Shown here: positions 48,401 through 60,400 of the stretch, one piece after another
How positions within the stretch are numbered: position 1 is the first letter of the stretch
How the letters are laid out: every line of letters begins with the position of its first letter
NCBI GenBank assembly: GCA_013397455.1
Contig: VYZB01000919.1
Location: forward strand, 49,710 to 113,709
DNA from: Crotophaga sulcirostris
Lineage: Eukaryota > Chordata > Aves > Cuculiformes > Crotophagidae
DNA: 64,000 nt
Reading direction: 5' to 3'
Position numbers and translations under genes: made by a program
Notes under the pieces: generated by a model
What the model saw: the letters and a program-made list of their open reading frames with translations, nothing else
What the model was told of the DNA's origin: nothing
The model's database searches: none

Positions 48401-51400
48401 AACATCCCAGCCTGACGATCTCTACCTCTGCTTATTGTTACTTTTTCAAATTTCCAAAGCCTAACTGTCAGGGTGACATAATGCCACTTGCTCCCCTTAA
48501 GGTAAGCATATATTCTGCACATTTCACCAGATTCCCAGGTGAGGATATGTTCAACCCTGGCACATGAGCACACTCAGGGCAGTATTTGCCACGAGGGCTG
48601 TCAGCTCTGTGCTCTTCACACCATGACTGAAAGGAAACAACGCACACTGTGTTCAGCTCCTCAACTGCCTTCTGTGCAGAAGGAGGAGCCTCTTCCATTC
48701 CTGCTTTCTGATATCAGCAGTTCAGTACTGGCACTGTGGATCCCTGCAGGTTGTGACCACCTGCACTGCTCCAGGTTTCTGGATAGGCCTCCGCAGCTCC
48801 TATTTCCAGAGCTCAAATGCACCCAGAGGTCTTTTATCAGCCTCAGAGCCCCCTATGCTTTTTCATCCCCTTCTGCAGTGACAGCATGAGGTGGGGTGGT
48901 GGCCTGTGGTAGCCACCAAAGCTACTGGCTACATGGCAAGAGAGGATGTGAGTCCTATAGCCTTCTGGTGCCCCACAGCCTATTCCCTCACTGGCCAACT
49001 GGTGAAATGCTCACATCCACTCTCAGGATTGTGCCAGGCAGGCAGAGCACAGGGAGCCTGTCCAAGGGCTTTGAGGGAAGGCACAGTTAAGCCACTGTTT
49101 GAACAGCTTGGTCAAAGGGTTGGATTTTCAGCTGACAACAGTCCTGAAAGAAAAGAAAAATAAAAGAGATGTGTGAACACAATGGTGTCATAGGATACTT
49201 TAGAGACAGACAGGAAGGCTCAGCCGGGCATGAGCTGTGCCCGGCAGAGCACAAGGTGACTGACTATAACTGACAGTTTGAGAGAGGGGGAGAGGGAGAA
49301 ATTAGTTCCAAGCCTGAGGAAATGCTCAGGGAAAACACACTACAGATCAGCTCTGGGATGCTTTAGCAAGCAGCATAACAAGAAGAACGAGTAGCAAGCT
49401 CTTCCACCATTGGCAAGGAGAAATAAGCAGGTGGACAAAAGCATCAGCAGTGGGAACAGCCAACCAGGAATGCAGAGAGTACCTTCTGGGCCTGGGGAGG
49501 CAGCTGCCTCTGTAACTAAAGACCTGGAGGATGCTATGCCAACAAGCATGTCCCCAGACTGCAGCCAGTGCAGGTGGTACTTTTGGAGAAAAGCACATTC
49601 CAGGGGGTTTTGAAGAGCTCAGAGAATTGATGAGATGGAGAGATACAGGCAAGCTGCATGCAAGAGAAGTCAGATGGGCTGCAGAGCTGAACTCCAGGAT
49701 CACTGCATAGAAGAACTCATGGTGAGGCAGATGAAATGCAGGGAAGCAAGCACAGAAATTCTGTCCATGAGATATACTTGAGTGCGGGAAGCATGCAGGG
49801 ACTGTAAAACCCAGGAGGGCTGTTTTGGACTTGGAGATGGCTTGGAGGAGGAAGCAATTCTGCACCAAAACCAGCAATAAAATAAAAAGCTTAATAATAA
49901 CAATTTTAAAAAATCCCCTTGTTGGGAAACCAGCAGATGCTATATCCAAGGGCCATTTAACTAATGCACTGCCATGTCACACTGCACTGGAACCATGTAT
50001 TTGTCAGGATGTTGCTTTTATGTCTCTGCTTGGTCCTGTGTTACTGCCTGGCCAGTGCAGACTCCAGGGGAAGGCCCTAGTTCCCCAGATGCCATGCAGC
50101 TTCTGGGGAAAACACCTTGTAATTCAGTTCCTACCTGCTACTGTTCTGCAAACAGAAGCAAGAGATACTTGCTACCTTACCAGAATCTCATGGCCATAGG
50201 AAACCTTCAGCAGGACAGGGAGGTGATCAGTGCCAATGAAATCATGTCTAGCAATGCAAGAGGACAGAGAGGAAAACATTAGAAACCAACCTTGTGCCCA
50301 GGGTGATAGAATCAGGGTCACACAGTACATTAGAGACAATTCGCTTCCTGGCTAAAGAGTCAGTGTTGCATAAGGGCCACTGAGAGAGGGAGGGGAACTA
50401 TTGTGTTTAGGTGGGAACGAGTGACGCAATGTTGGTTTTAGTCATAGGCCAATTTAGGGACCCAAGTTTCTAGGCCAATGTCATTTGAAATGCCAGTACT
50501 ACTCAGATCAGGTCCTCTGTGAAAAGGGAGGTATTCAGCTTCCTTTGCACCCTCCACAGGCACACAAGGGCCAGCAGTTACAGTCGATGACGAAAATAAG
50601 AATATCGCTGTATAGTCAAAACCACAAGTAGTGGAGCACCTTGTTTGTCTCCCCAGCTGTCAGGTCAAGGCAGAGCAGTGTCCTCAGCATGTCATGCTAA
50701 ATGCCTCTTGTGCTGCAGTGTTAAAGCACATTAACAACATGCCCCTGAAGAAGACAGGCTTTGTAGGGTCCAGAAACTGGACATACTCAATGACCTTTTA
50801 CTTGCCCAATCTCTACTAGGCAAGGGACATGCGAAGGAAAAGGATCCGCCATGGAAACACCAGGGATTGATGGCATGTGCTTTCCTGGCACGCAGCATGA
50901 AGCCCTGAAGTACAGGTAGTTGGTGTCACCTGTGTGAGAGTTGGATTGATTCCTCCTGTCCTGGAAGAAGTTTTCCTGACTTTGGGGAAACACAGAAGAG
51001 CTGGTTATCCTGAATTCTCATGTGGTGCAGCTCAAGGGGGCTAAACTCAGCATCCTCTGCCCAGTGCTCCATGTCCATCTTCTGATCAGAAGGAAACAAG
51101 AAGGCCCTAGGGATGCAGTCAGATGATCAGCAACAGGGATACATAACTTCCCCAGGGCTGTGGTCAGTATATTCTGTCAAGCCAGGCTCAGTCCAGCTGG
51201 TAGACACATCATATTCCATCAGGTCTGATCTGCAGAACTATCTGCCATTTCTTGCCTGCTTCCCCTCTCCAATCCACCAACAGATCTCAGTTGCAGCACC
51301 ACAACAAAATCCACCCTACTAATTTGCAAATTTCTCACAGCCCCTGCAAGCATTTCCATAACCTCAGACAGACCCCAGAAAGAAGGCTGAGCTCCAGCCA

Positions 51401-54400
51401 GCACCACTTACCACTCGACAGGCACCACACCCTTGTTCACCAGCAGAAGCATCACAAGGGCAGGCTCTGAGCCTATTGGAGCAGCCCCAAAGTTGAAGTC
51501 CAGCAGGAGAGGGGTGTACACTGGAGGGATCAAGCATGTGCTGGTCACAGGAGAGAAAGAGGAGATTAAACTGAGATAGGAGGAAGGGTTGCAGGGCATG
51601 ACAGGAGAAAAGGTCATTCTATACTGGCTCTTTTATACTTTTTTCCCTGACCCTAGGCAGCTGACCTTTTTGGGTGTAAGGAAGGACTTCAGATTTTATC
51701 TGGGTTTTATATATGCTTAATGAAAGTGAGTGACATACATGGAGGCTTAAAGTCCTGCTTAGCTGAGACCTCTTTTCAGCTCCCCAGCACAAGGAAGCTA
51801 CTGACCTTAACAGGTCTAGTTCAGGGTCACCAAGAGGGCTGAGAGAGTTGAAGCACGTTATTTACAAGAAGCAAGTAAGAGACCTTGGTTTGTCCAGTCT
51901 TATGAACCAAGGGCTCAGGGAAGGCAACTGTGTAAGTAGCAACAGAAGGTATTCCAACTGATACTAGGCAAAAAAGTTTTTGCCTTGAAAGTGGTCAAAC
52001 ACTAGAATCAGGATCCCAGACAAGCTGTGGTTTCTTCATCCTGGGAGATATTCAGCATTGAACTGGACAAGCACCTGAGCAATCTGATCTAGTTGTCCCT
52101 GAGCAAGGGGTTAGACCAGAGACTTTTAGAGATCTATTGCAATTAAATTATTCTTTGTTTCTGTGACTCTTCTCTAGTAAGGCAAGCAAAGAAGCAGAGG
52201 TGAGCAACTGCCTGTAGGGGATAGGATAGAATAAGAGTTCTAAGCAGCAATGAGCTGTAAAACAAGACAATGGCCACAGCAATCTCTGACCTATGCAAGG
52301 GACTGAAAGATCCTATGAGCCACCTCCTCATCTCACCTGTGCCTTGTGGGAACTCTGTAGGTGAGCTCACTGGGAGTCGGGTCTTGCTCCAAGTATTTAT
52401 TCAGTGTGTCCAAAGAAAAAAGCCTCCAAAGGTGTGATTTGCTGATACCACTAGCACTCCCGGCTGAGCAGGCATCTGCGATGCAGAAAGTTGGGTAGAC
52501 ACCTGTTGCTACAATGCAGCAGAGGGGCTTCTGCTCCTGTTTTGTACTCACAAAATCTGTAGCTTGGAAAAGAAAGAAACACTTGGGAGTGAAAGTCATG
52601 CATCATTAAGGGGCAGCTGTCTGCGATAGCAAAATGGAGAGAGGCTCTACCCAATCATACCTAATCCCAAAAGGTGGGGCAAAAAGACAACAGCACAAAG
52701 GATCTGCCTCTGGTGAATTGCTCAGCACAGGGATTTCTTCAGGCAGGACTCATACACTGGGAACTGTGCAGCTCAGCCTGTTATGGCACAGTCTACTTAG
52801 ATGGAAGGGAATGATTTTCCCCAAATACCCATCCCTTACCTGGGGGGGCGCAAATAGTATATTTGATTGACCAGGTGTAATGCAGCTGACGGGCTGGCAT
52901 GACTGTTACTCGGACAAGAGCTTTTGACCTTGCGGGAATTGTCCCTCTGGGGTGCTCCAGCTCTAAAGCTGTAGGAGAAGAGAGGTGATACAAGCTCTTA
53001 GCATCACTGATCTCTCTTACACTATATGGGTGTTCATCACACAGCTTCCCAGGCCCACCTGCACTCAAGCCACTGCCCCTCCCCATGCCCAATCATTAGG
53101 ACCAGCTTCAGGTGCTGAAGTTCGGATTCCTGGGCTATGAGTGTAGACAGCTCACTAGGAGTACCCAACATTGCCTTTGGCAGGCAGAGAGAACGAATCT
53201 TCTGTTGTTTAACTCCCTTCCCTACTAAAAAACTGCATCTTAAAGTCCAAATTAGTTTAACTTCAATTGTCAGGATCTGGGTTATGCTGGTTTTCCAGCA
53301 AGATACAAGAGTCACCTGTAGCAAATTCCTAAGCAAAGGAATAGACACTTCTCAGTCATTGATGGCTCTCTTCCTTCAGCACACACATAAGATGATGTAT
53401 ATCACACTCACACACAAGGTGAGAGATGCTCAACCTGCCTGCATTGTTTCAACAACTGCCTTCTGCACACCTGTGCACTTCCATGCAAAAGCACCTTTGT
53501 ACCCTTTGCAAAGTGCAAACACCAACACAGAATTATAATTGCGATCTTACCAGTGCTGTGCTCAGTGGCATAACACCCTCTGTCTTCTGGCTATCATTTT
53601 TTCTACATCCCAGGTTGTGGGTAGCCTCTTTACTATTAGATTGTAAGAGGAGGTCATGCAGTGGAAATTCTCTCAGAAGAGATTCTCCTTTTTTTCTGCT
53701 TAATTGTATGTGCTTCAAGATGGATCTTTGAGATATAACAGTCTCCTAATGCATGAAAATGTAATAATATTCTTCTGTCCTTAGTAAAAAAACCTTGCTG
53801 CTTTGATTTTGCTCAAATTTACACACATGGACTCAAAAAATAAACTTTGAGCAGAATAACAGCACAGATATTTGATGGGAACATGAAGATACTTACGTTT
53901 CCAGATAAAGAGTTTGCAAAGTTAACAGGACAATAAAATGTTTCTACCACTTGTACAGCACAAAACAAGCTGCTTTGCTACACCCACACATGGAGATTGT
54001 CTCAGGTCTTCTCAAGCACACTTTTATCGTATCAAACATGGGTACCCTAAGGCACTCAGAGAATCAATGCAATCTAGACAGCAAGCAGCCCAGCCTCTGA
54101 ATTCATGCTAGAATGATTTTGCAGTAAAGAGGGGAAGACCAAGGGCCCATCCCATGCTAATTATCTTACATACCCAGTGGATCGCTGTGGACCTCTTCAG
54201 GGTCACAAGGCCCAGTGATCAGTTGTTCCACACTGAGGATGTACTTCAGAGAACAGATCCCATCATTTAGCAGTACAACATTGCAGCTTTGTAGGTCACC
54301 AACCAGAACATTTCCAAGGTCTAGGTGCTCCTTTTGTGCCTGGAATTCAAACCCACCATGGAAAGCTCATTGTTACACGTCCAATGCAGCAGTAAAGTAT

Positions 54401-57400
54401 AACTACCACTTATCTCAAGAAGTGCTGATCCCTTGGCACACACAGTGGAGTGCAAAGGGGTCCCTACTCTGCATGGGACCTGTCATGCCCTGGAAGATGT
54501 TTGAACAGCGTTGCAAGAGGCTCAGTTCCTCCTCCAAAGGCTCTCTCCTACAGTTGTTTGGGCTTCTAGCTGGGTAGGATGGAGCACACCGGGGACTGTG
54601 AGAACACTAGCTGGCCAGCTGCACCTGGGACAAGCCTCCCAGTCCCTCCATAACTGCATAGAAAGTTCTCCTTTTTGGCTAGTCATCCACTCTCATGCAA
54701 TTTATAGTAATTTAACACCTTTAAGACATTTCTACACATCTGTCCAACATGATTGACACTGGGCAATGACTTACAAAGTATAATTTTGTTTAGCTCTGGT
54801 TCCTTAGGAAACCTGCCTGAAAATGAAAGTGACTGCACGGATCTGCAGGTAATGGGAAGAAAGCGAGGCAGATGTGTGCTGGCCACACCACTTTAACAGT
54901 TGGTCTACTATACTTAAAAATCAGACTGACAGTAAAAGAAATGGTGAAGGAGAGCAGACAGAGTGAGATGAGAGCTGGGAGTCCCAAGCTGTCAAATGTC
55001 TTGCACAGTTCAGTCTGGAACAAAGGAGTTGAGAGTGATTTCAGAGGATTCAGGCAGGTCATTATTGAACTAGGAGGACATTTACATTACGCTGTTGCCA
55101 TTAGGCTGCAAGAATCAGCTCTGTCATCTCCACTGAAAGCAATGTCTGAGGATTTTGCTGTAAATCCTTATTGGTTGTCTCCAGTACAGGTTGTGCAAAA
55201 AGGAGATGTCCAAGACCCCCAACCCACCCTAGTAACCCTTCTACTACCCAGTAAGCCCTAGTTTCTTACCTTGATGGTGCCCAGCACTCCCTCTCCAATA
55301 ATCCGTAAGGCATAACGGACACTTTTGGGAGACACAGGGTCTGGGCTTCTCCTCCTCACAAGCACCATAGCTCGTAGTAGATACTTGGTCTCCTTATCAG
55401 GAGTAAAAGTCCATGCCTGAGCCTGAAATGACAAGAGGGAAGGAAAGTGCTCACAGGAGCTCTAGACCAGAGTCAAGCCTATACACCACAATGGTTGCAT
55501 TCAATACACAGCCCCTTCCTCCGCTACAGTCAAACTAGTCCTCTACAGGCACTTCTGGAGACACACTCTCACTTCAGTCCTCCATCATCTCTGCCTGTGT
55601 CAAAGGTTCATCTTGGCAATGCACATTCAGATATTCAAAGCCAGGCCACGGAGAGGTGCTAATCCTCAGTACTCTCAAAGAGCACACAGAGAACACAGTA
55701 GAAGTTTAGAACCTGAATTTATAGGTGGAAGAATGGCAGAACATCTTAAAAAACTCTCTTGTGCTGCCATTTGTCCTGCATCTATTAACATCTCTTGGTG
55801 CACAACAAAGTTGCTGCTCTGTTAATGCCTGGTTCCATCCAGGTATCATTGCCTGTTTAAGATCCATTTAGTCCTGTAGCCACCACGTTTGTGCAAATCC
55901 ACATTGTGAGAACCAGCACAACTGCACATGCTGGCTAGTAGCCCAAGTTACGACACTGACTGGTATTCTCCACCTTTGGCACTAATGACCAGATGATTGG
56001 CAGCCTTCACATTTCCACTCTAAATACTCCACAGCCATATTGTAGAGAGGAAAACACAAGTCTGCAAGAACCTGAACTTACCATGGCTTCATAGGGCTGG
56101 AGGATCCCTTCAGTGGGGCTGACAGACAGGATCCTGCTGTCAGACTGATGGATCTTCCATGTGAAAACCATGGGTAGTCTTGTGCAGTTTTTTATGGTAT
56201 ACATTCGTGTAGAGGAGGTTCCTATACAGACAGGCTTGAAGTATAGATTCCTATCACCTTCTAGGAGCAAGAGAAGGGACTCCCCACAACTCTGGAGAGC
56301 AATCTCCTGTGGAATTAAGGGAAAAGTAACAGATATTAGCTAGAAGTCTCAGCTGCTTCTGGAGGGACCTTGCAAAGATGTTGCTCCTTCCAAGAGAGAA
56401 GCAAGAACAAACTGCCTGAATGAGAAAGGTGCTGCCCTTCTTTCTGCCATTAATATATCTATAAAAACACTCATTATTATCCTTAACAGAAGTGGCCAAT
56501 TTGAGCTCCAGTTGGGCCTTTGCCTCCCTACTTTTCTTCCTACAGGACTTAACAATATCTTTGAACATAACCTGATTCACCTCCCCTTCTTTCCAAAGGC
56601 GCTACACCCTCTTTTTCTTACTTAGCTTCTTCAGAAGCTCCTTAACTCATCCAGGCCAGCTGTCTGCGCCTACGACTCATCTTGCGGCATATCAGGACAG
56701 CCCGCTCCTGCGCCTTCAAGATTTCATTCTTGAAGTACATCCAGCCTTCCTCGACCCCCTCTCTTTTAAGAACTATTTCCCAAGGTACTCTCCTGACTAG
56801 TTCCTTAAATAACCCAAAATCTGCCTGCCAAAAGTCCAGTGTTGATGTCCTGTTCATGCCTTTCCTTGTTTCATTGTTTATGGAAAACTCTATTATCTCA
56901 TGGTCACTGCACCCCAGACAGCCTCTGACCACAACATCACCCACCAGCCTTTTTCTATTTGTAAACAGCAGGTCAAGGAGAGCCTCACCCCTGGTAGGCT
57001 CACTCACCAGCTGTGACAAAAAGCAGTCCTCAATACACTCTAAAAATCTTCTGGACTGCCTCCTCTCAGCTGTGTTAAGATCCCAGCAGATATCTGGGAG
57101 ATTAAAGTCTCCTAAAAGAAAAAGGGCAGCCGATCTTGAGGCAGCCTCCAGCTGCTTAAACAACAGTAGGTCCACCTCTTCCTCCTGGTCAGGCAGTCTA
57201 TAACATACTCCAACCAGGATGTCAGTCTTGATTGCCCCTCTGACTCTTATCCACAGGCACTCAGTCTGGTCATCACCAATCTCAACTTCTATGGGATCAA
57301 GAGCTTCCTTAGTATACAGGGGCACCCCTCCTCTCACACCTGTCTTTCCTGAAGAGTTTGTAGCCTTCCATGGTAGCACTCCAGTTAAAGAGTCATTCCA

Positions 57401-60400
57401 CCACATTTCCGTGATAGCAACTATATCATAGCTCTCCTACTGGACCAGGACTTCCAGCTCCTCTTGTTTGTTACCCATACTGCGTGCATTAGTGTATATG
57501 CACTTCAGTTGGGTTACCAATTTCACCCTTGGTAATGACTCACCTTCTACAGCCACATCTCTGGTGAGCACCTAGTTTAAAGCCCTCTCTATGAGTCCTG
57601 CCAACTCCTGGGCTAGAATCCTTTTACCCTTTTTAGTTAGATGAGACCCATCTGGGTCTAACAGGCCAGGTGCAGCAAAGGTTTCCCCATGATCATAGAA
57701 ACCAAAATTCCTTTGTTTGTACCAGCCCTTAAGCCATTTGTTAATAGCATGGATTCTCTTGTTCCTTTCAGTATACATCTCTGACACCGGAGGAACCGAG
57801 CAGAACACCACCTGTGCTCCTGCCCCATCCATTAATCAACCTAGATCCTTAAACTCCTTTTTAATTACCCTGGAGCCCCTCTTCCCAAGTTCATCACTGC
57901 CAGCCTGGATAACCAACAATGGATAATAATCCGGGGGCTGAATTAGATCCGGGAGTCTCTTAGTGATATCCCGTACCTGGGCTTGAGGAAGGCAGCAGAC
58001 TTCCCAATGGGATGGATCCGGTCTACATATAGGACCCTCTGTGCCTTTCAGAAGGGAGTCACCTACTACAACAACCCTCCTTTTTTTTTTGTATTGGAGG
58101 TTCTGATGCATCTGACAGACCGAGCAAAGTTGAGAGGCTCCCCAGATGAGTTTTCTCCATCACTGTCTTCAATCTGAGCCTCAAATTCCAGGACCCCAAA
58201 CTTGCTCTGTAAGGGCAACTGAAAAGATGGCATCTGGAAGGGAGTCAGAGGATGGGAGGGAGATCTATTACCCCCACGAGAGCAGACTTGGTCCCATTCC
58301 TCCTCACCAACTAGGTCACTCCCCTCATTCTGTTGAGGAGGAATACATGCCTCTGCCATGTTGATCCCATCTTAAATGTTGAAAATGTTATTTAACTCCT
58401 ATTTCCAAAGGGAAAAATCCAAACTAACCTTTAGGAGATATAACAGAGGTCACAGTGCAAGTCACTGTGAAAATAAAAGACTACAAGGGAATAAACCTTT
58501 CTCTCCATCTCCTACTTCCCTCTCCCTACCTTGGTATATCCAGGACAAGAGTTCAGCTGCAAAGGCAGCACATGCTGCTGTGAGACTGTGGTAACTGGGT
58601 GAGTGGAGAGAAAGAAAATCTGGTGGCCTCCTGGAACGATGTGTCCCGAGCTGGGTTTGACCAAAACAGAGTGACAAGCAGCTTTGTTCACACTGAAGGT
58701 TATCAATGAGGTGCCCGTATTTGATAGCAGCATACTGCAGTAGGTATCAGTGTTAGGAGCCACAGGAGGAAAGGCCTGGTGAAGACAAGCAAGAAGGGTC
58801 GTTTGCACTAGATTTAGAAAAGCAGATTAAAGAAAAAGCATTTGCTATGTTGAATTCCATGTTCCAACTAGCACTATCCAAGAGTATACAAAGTATGGTC
58901 TTTTACCTTCCCACGGTGGCCCTCAGCTTTCAGAGGCTCATGGGACCAATGAAGCTATTTTACTTATGCAATGTTTTCTGTTCATCCAATAAGCAAGCTG
59001 CTTGCTGGGACCTGCAGTCTCTATATTAGTGACCTCCTCCTGGTTTAAGAATTCCAGCAGGCTGGATTTTGCTTCAGTTCATGCGTATCAGATACATGCT
59101 AAGTGTCCTGAACTAGCCGAGGAGATTTTCTAAGAGATTCTCAAGACAATTCTTCCTTCCCAGGGTCAGATCTCATTTTACCTCACAGGAACAATACTTT
59201 CTTGTGCTACAGAAACAGCAGGGACAGTCAGGGAAACTTCCACTCTACCTTGCCACTCCTTTTCCATAAGGATGAATTCTGCATGCTGCTCTCCATCTGC
59301 CTAAGTGCATGCAGAGGCTCCTGTGAGGGGACCAAGACTAAGCGAACTTGTCAGGTGCCTACATTCACTTGAACAGAAAGGAAGGTGATCCCAACAGCTT
59401 TCCTCTCAGAGCTAATGTGGTGCTCAGTGCAATCTGACACACTGGCGACTGGGAAGCTAATGGAGGAGAAAGAGCACCTCTGTACCAAAGCAGGAGACTC
59501 CACACTATCAGAAATCACTTTAAGTCACATCTCAGGACGGTGCAATAGGAGACAAAGTAAAGACTTCAGAGGTAAACACTGAGCATCTCTGAAAAGATCC
59601 AGACATCAAGCAGTTACGCACCTTGGGGACATCCAGGATGTACTGTGGGATGAAGTGCTCCCGTTCTGCTTCAAATGTGTGTGCTCTCAGCCTCACGGTC
59701 ATGCACCAGGATGGACAGATGGTGGCATCCTCCTTAATGTTGCTGTAATGTCTCAGCACCTGGAGGTATGAAAGGGACAGAACAGAGTGCATGCAGGAAG
59801 GTAGTGTGGCAAGGTGCTTCCAAGTGCATGTTCCATCACAAACAGTGGCTCTCTGGAAACTGGTCCTAGTAACTCCTACTAACCTTGTAGAAGGCAAAAC
59901 CTTCCAGCTCTGCTGCATAGAGACTGTTGAGCTGAGTGGGATGGAAAAGGACACGGAAGGCTGAAGACTTCAAAGGTGGGATGTCACAGATTTCGGGGGT
60001 CACCTGGAAGGCACTGCTGTGACTCGGAGTCCAGGCAACAGTGATTGTTCCTTTGGTGTGGTTGGTCACACAGAGAGGAAGCTGTTCTACCTTGTGAAGC
60101 AGCACGCAGCAACCAAAATCGTACTCCCTCGGGCTGACGCTAACATGAGGGGGAAACAAGACCAGGTCGCTGCTTACGCCATCGTAGAAATATTCAGTCA
60201 TGGAGTTGGCTTCAAAGTATTCCCTGGGAGGCTCGTTCTGGGGGATCTACAGGATAGAAACATCTTAGTGTGAGCAGAGGAAGTGTGCCTGTGGGAAACA
60301 CCAGTCCTGATTGCCTTCATAAGCAAGAGGGCATGCAAGACACACTTCAGTAATGGTTCCCAGGACAGCTCAAAGTCTAGAATTCAAGGAGGCTCCTGTT

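Larger units (their letters stand above)
56425..58365 (-). mobile_element. CR1 LINE, 5' half retained (ORF1 and ORF2 endonuclease), 3' half missing
   Basis: On the minus strand, ORF1 begins at 58359 ([13 protein letters not shown]) and carries an SGNH/esterase-like segment with [15 protein letters not shown] and [15 protein letters not shown], ending at 57572. ORF2 follows, with the APE-type endonuclease motifs [12 protein letters not shown] and SDHEIIEFS (57406-56642), then [17 protein letters not shown] and [11 protein letters not shown] near 56430. There the CR1 match stops, and reverse transcriptase, C-terminus and 3' UTR are absent. Inactivating changes: a frameshift at the A10 run (58081-58090), TGA at 57838-57836, TAG at 57439-57437 and a frameshift near 56640. 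Non-functional. Confidence 0.9.

Noticed and set aside
57572..58359. possible host SGNH-hydrolase gene inside CFAP65
   Set aside because: Sequence and context match CR1 ORF1, followed directly by CR1 ORF2 endonuclease. It is transposon-derived and disrupted.
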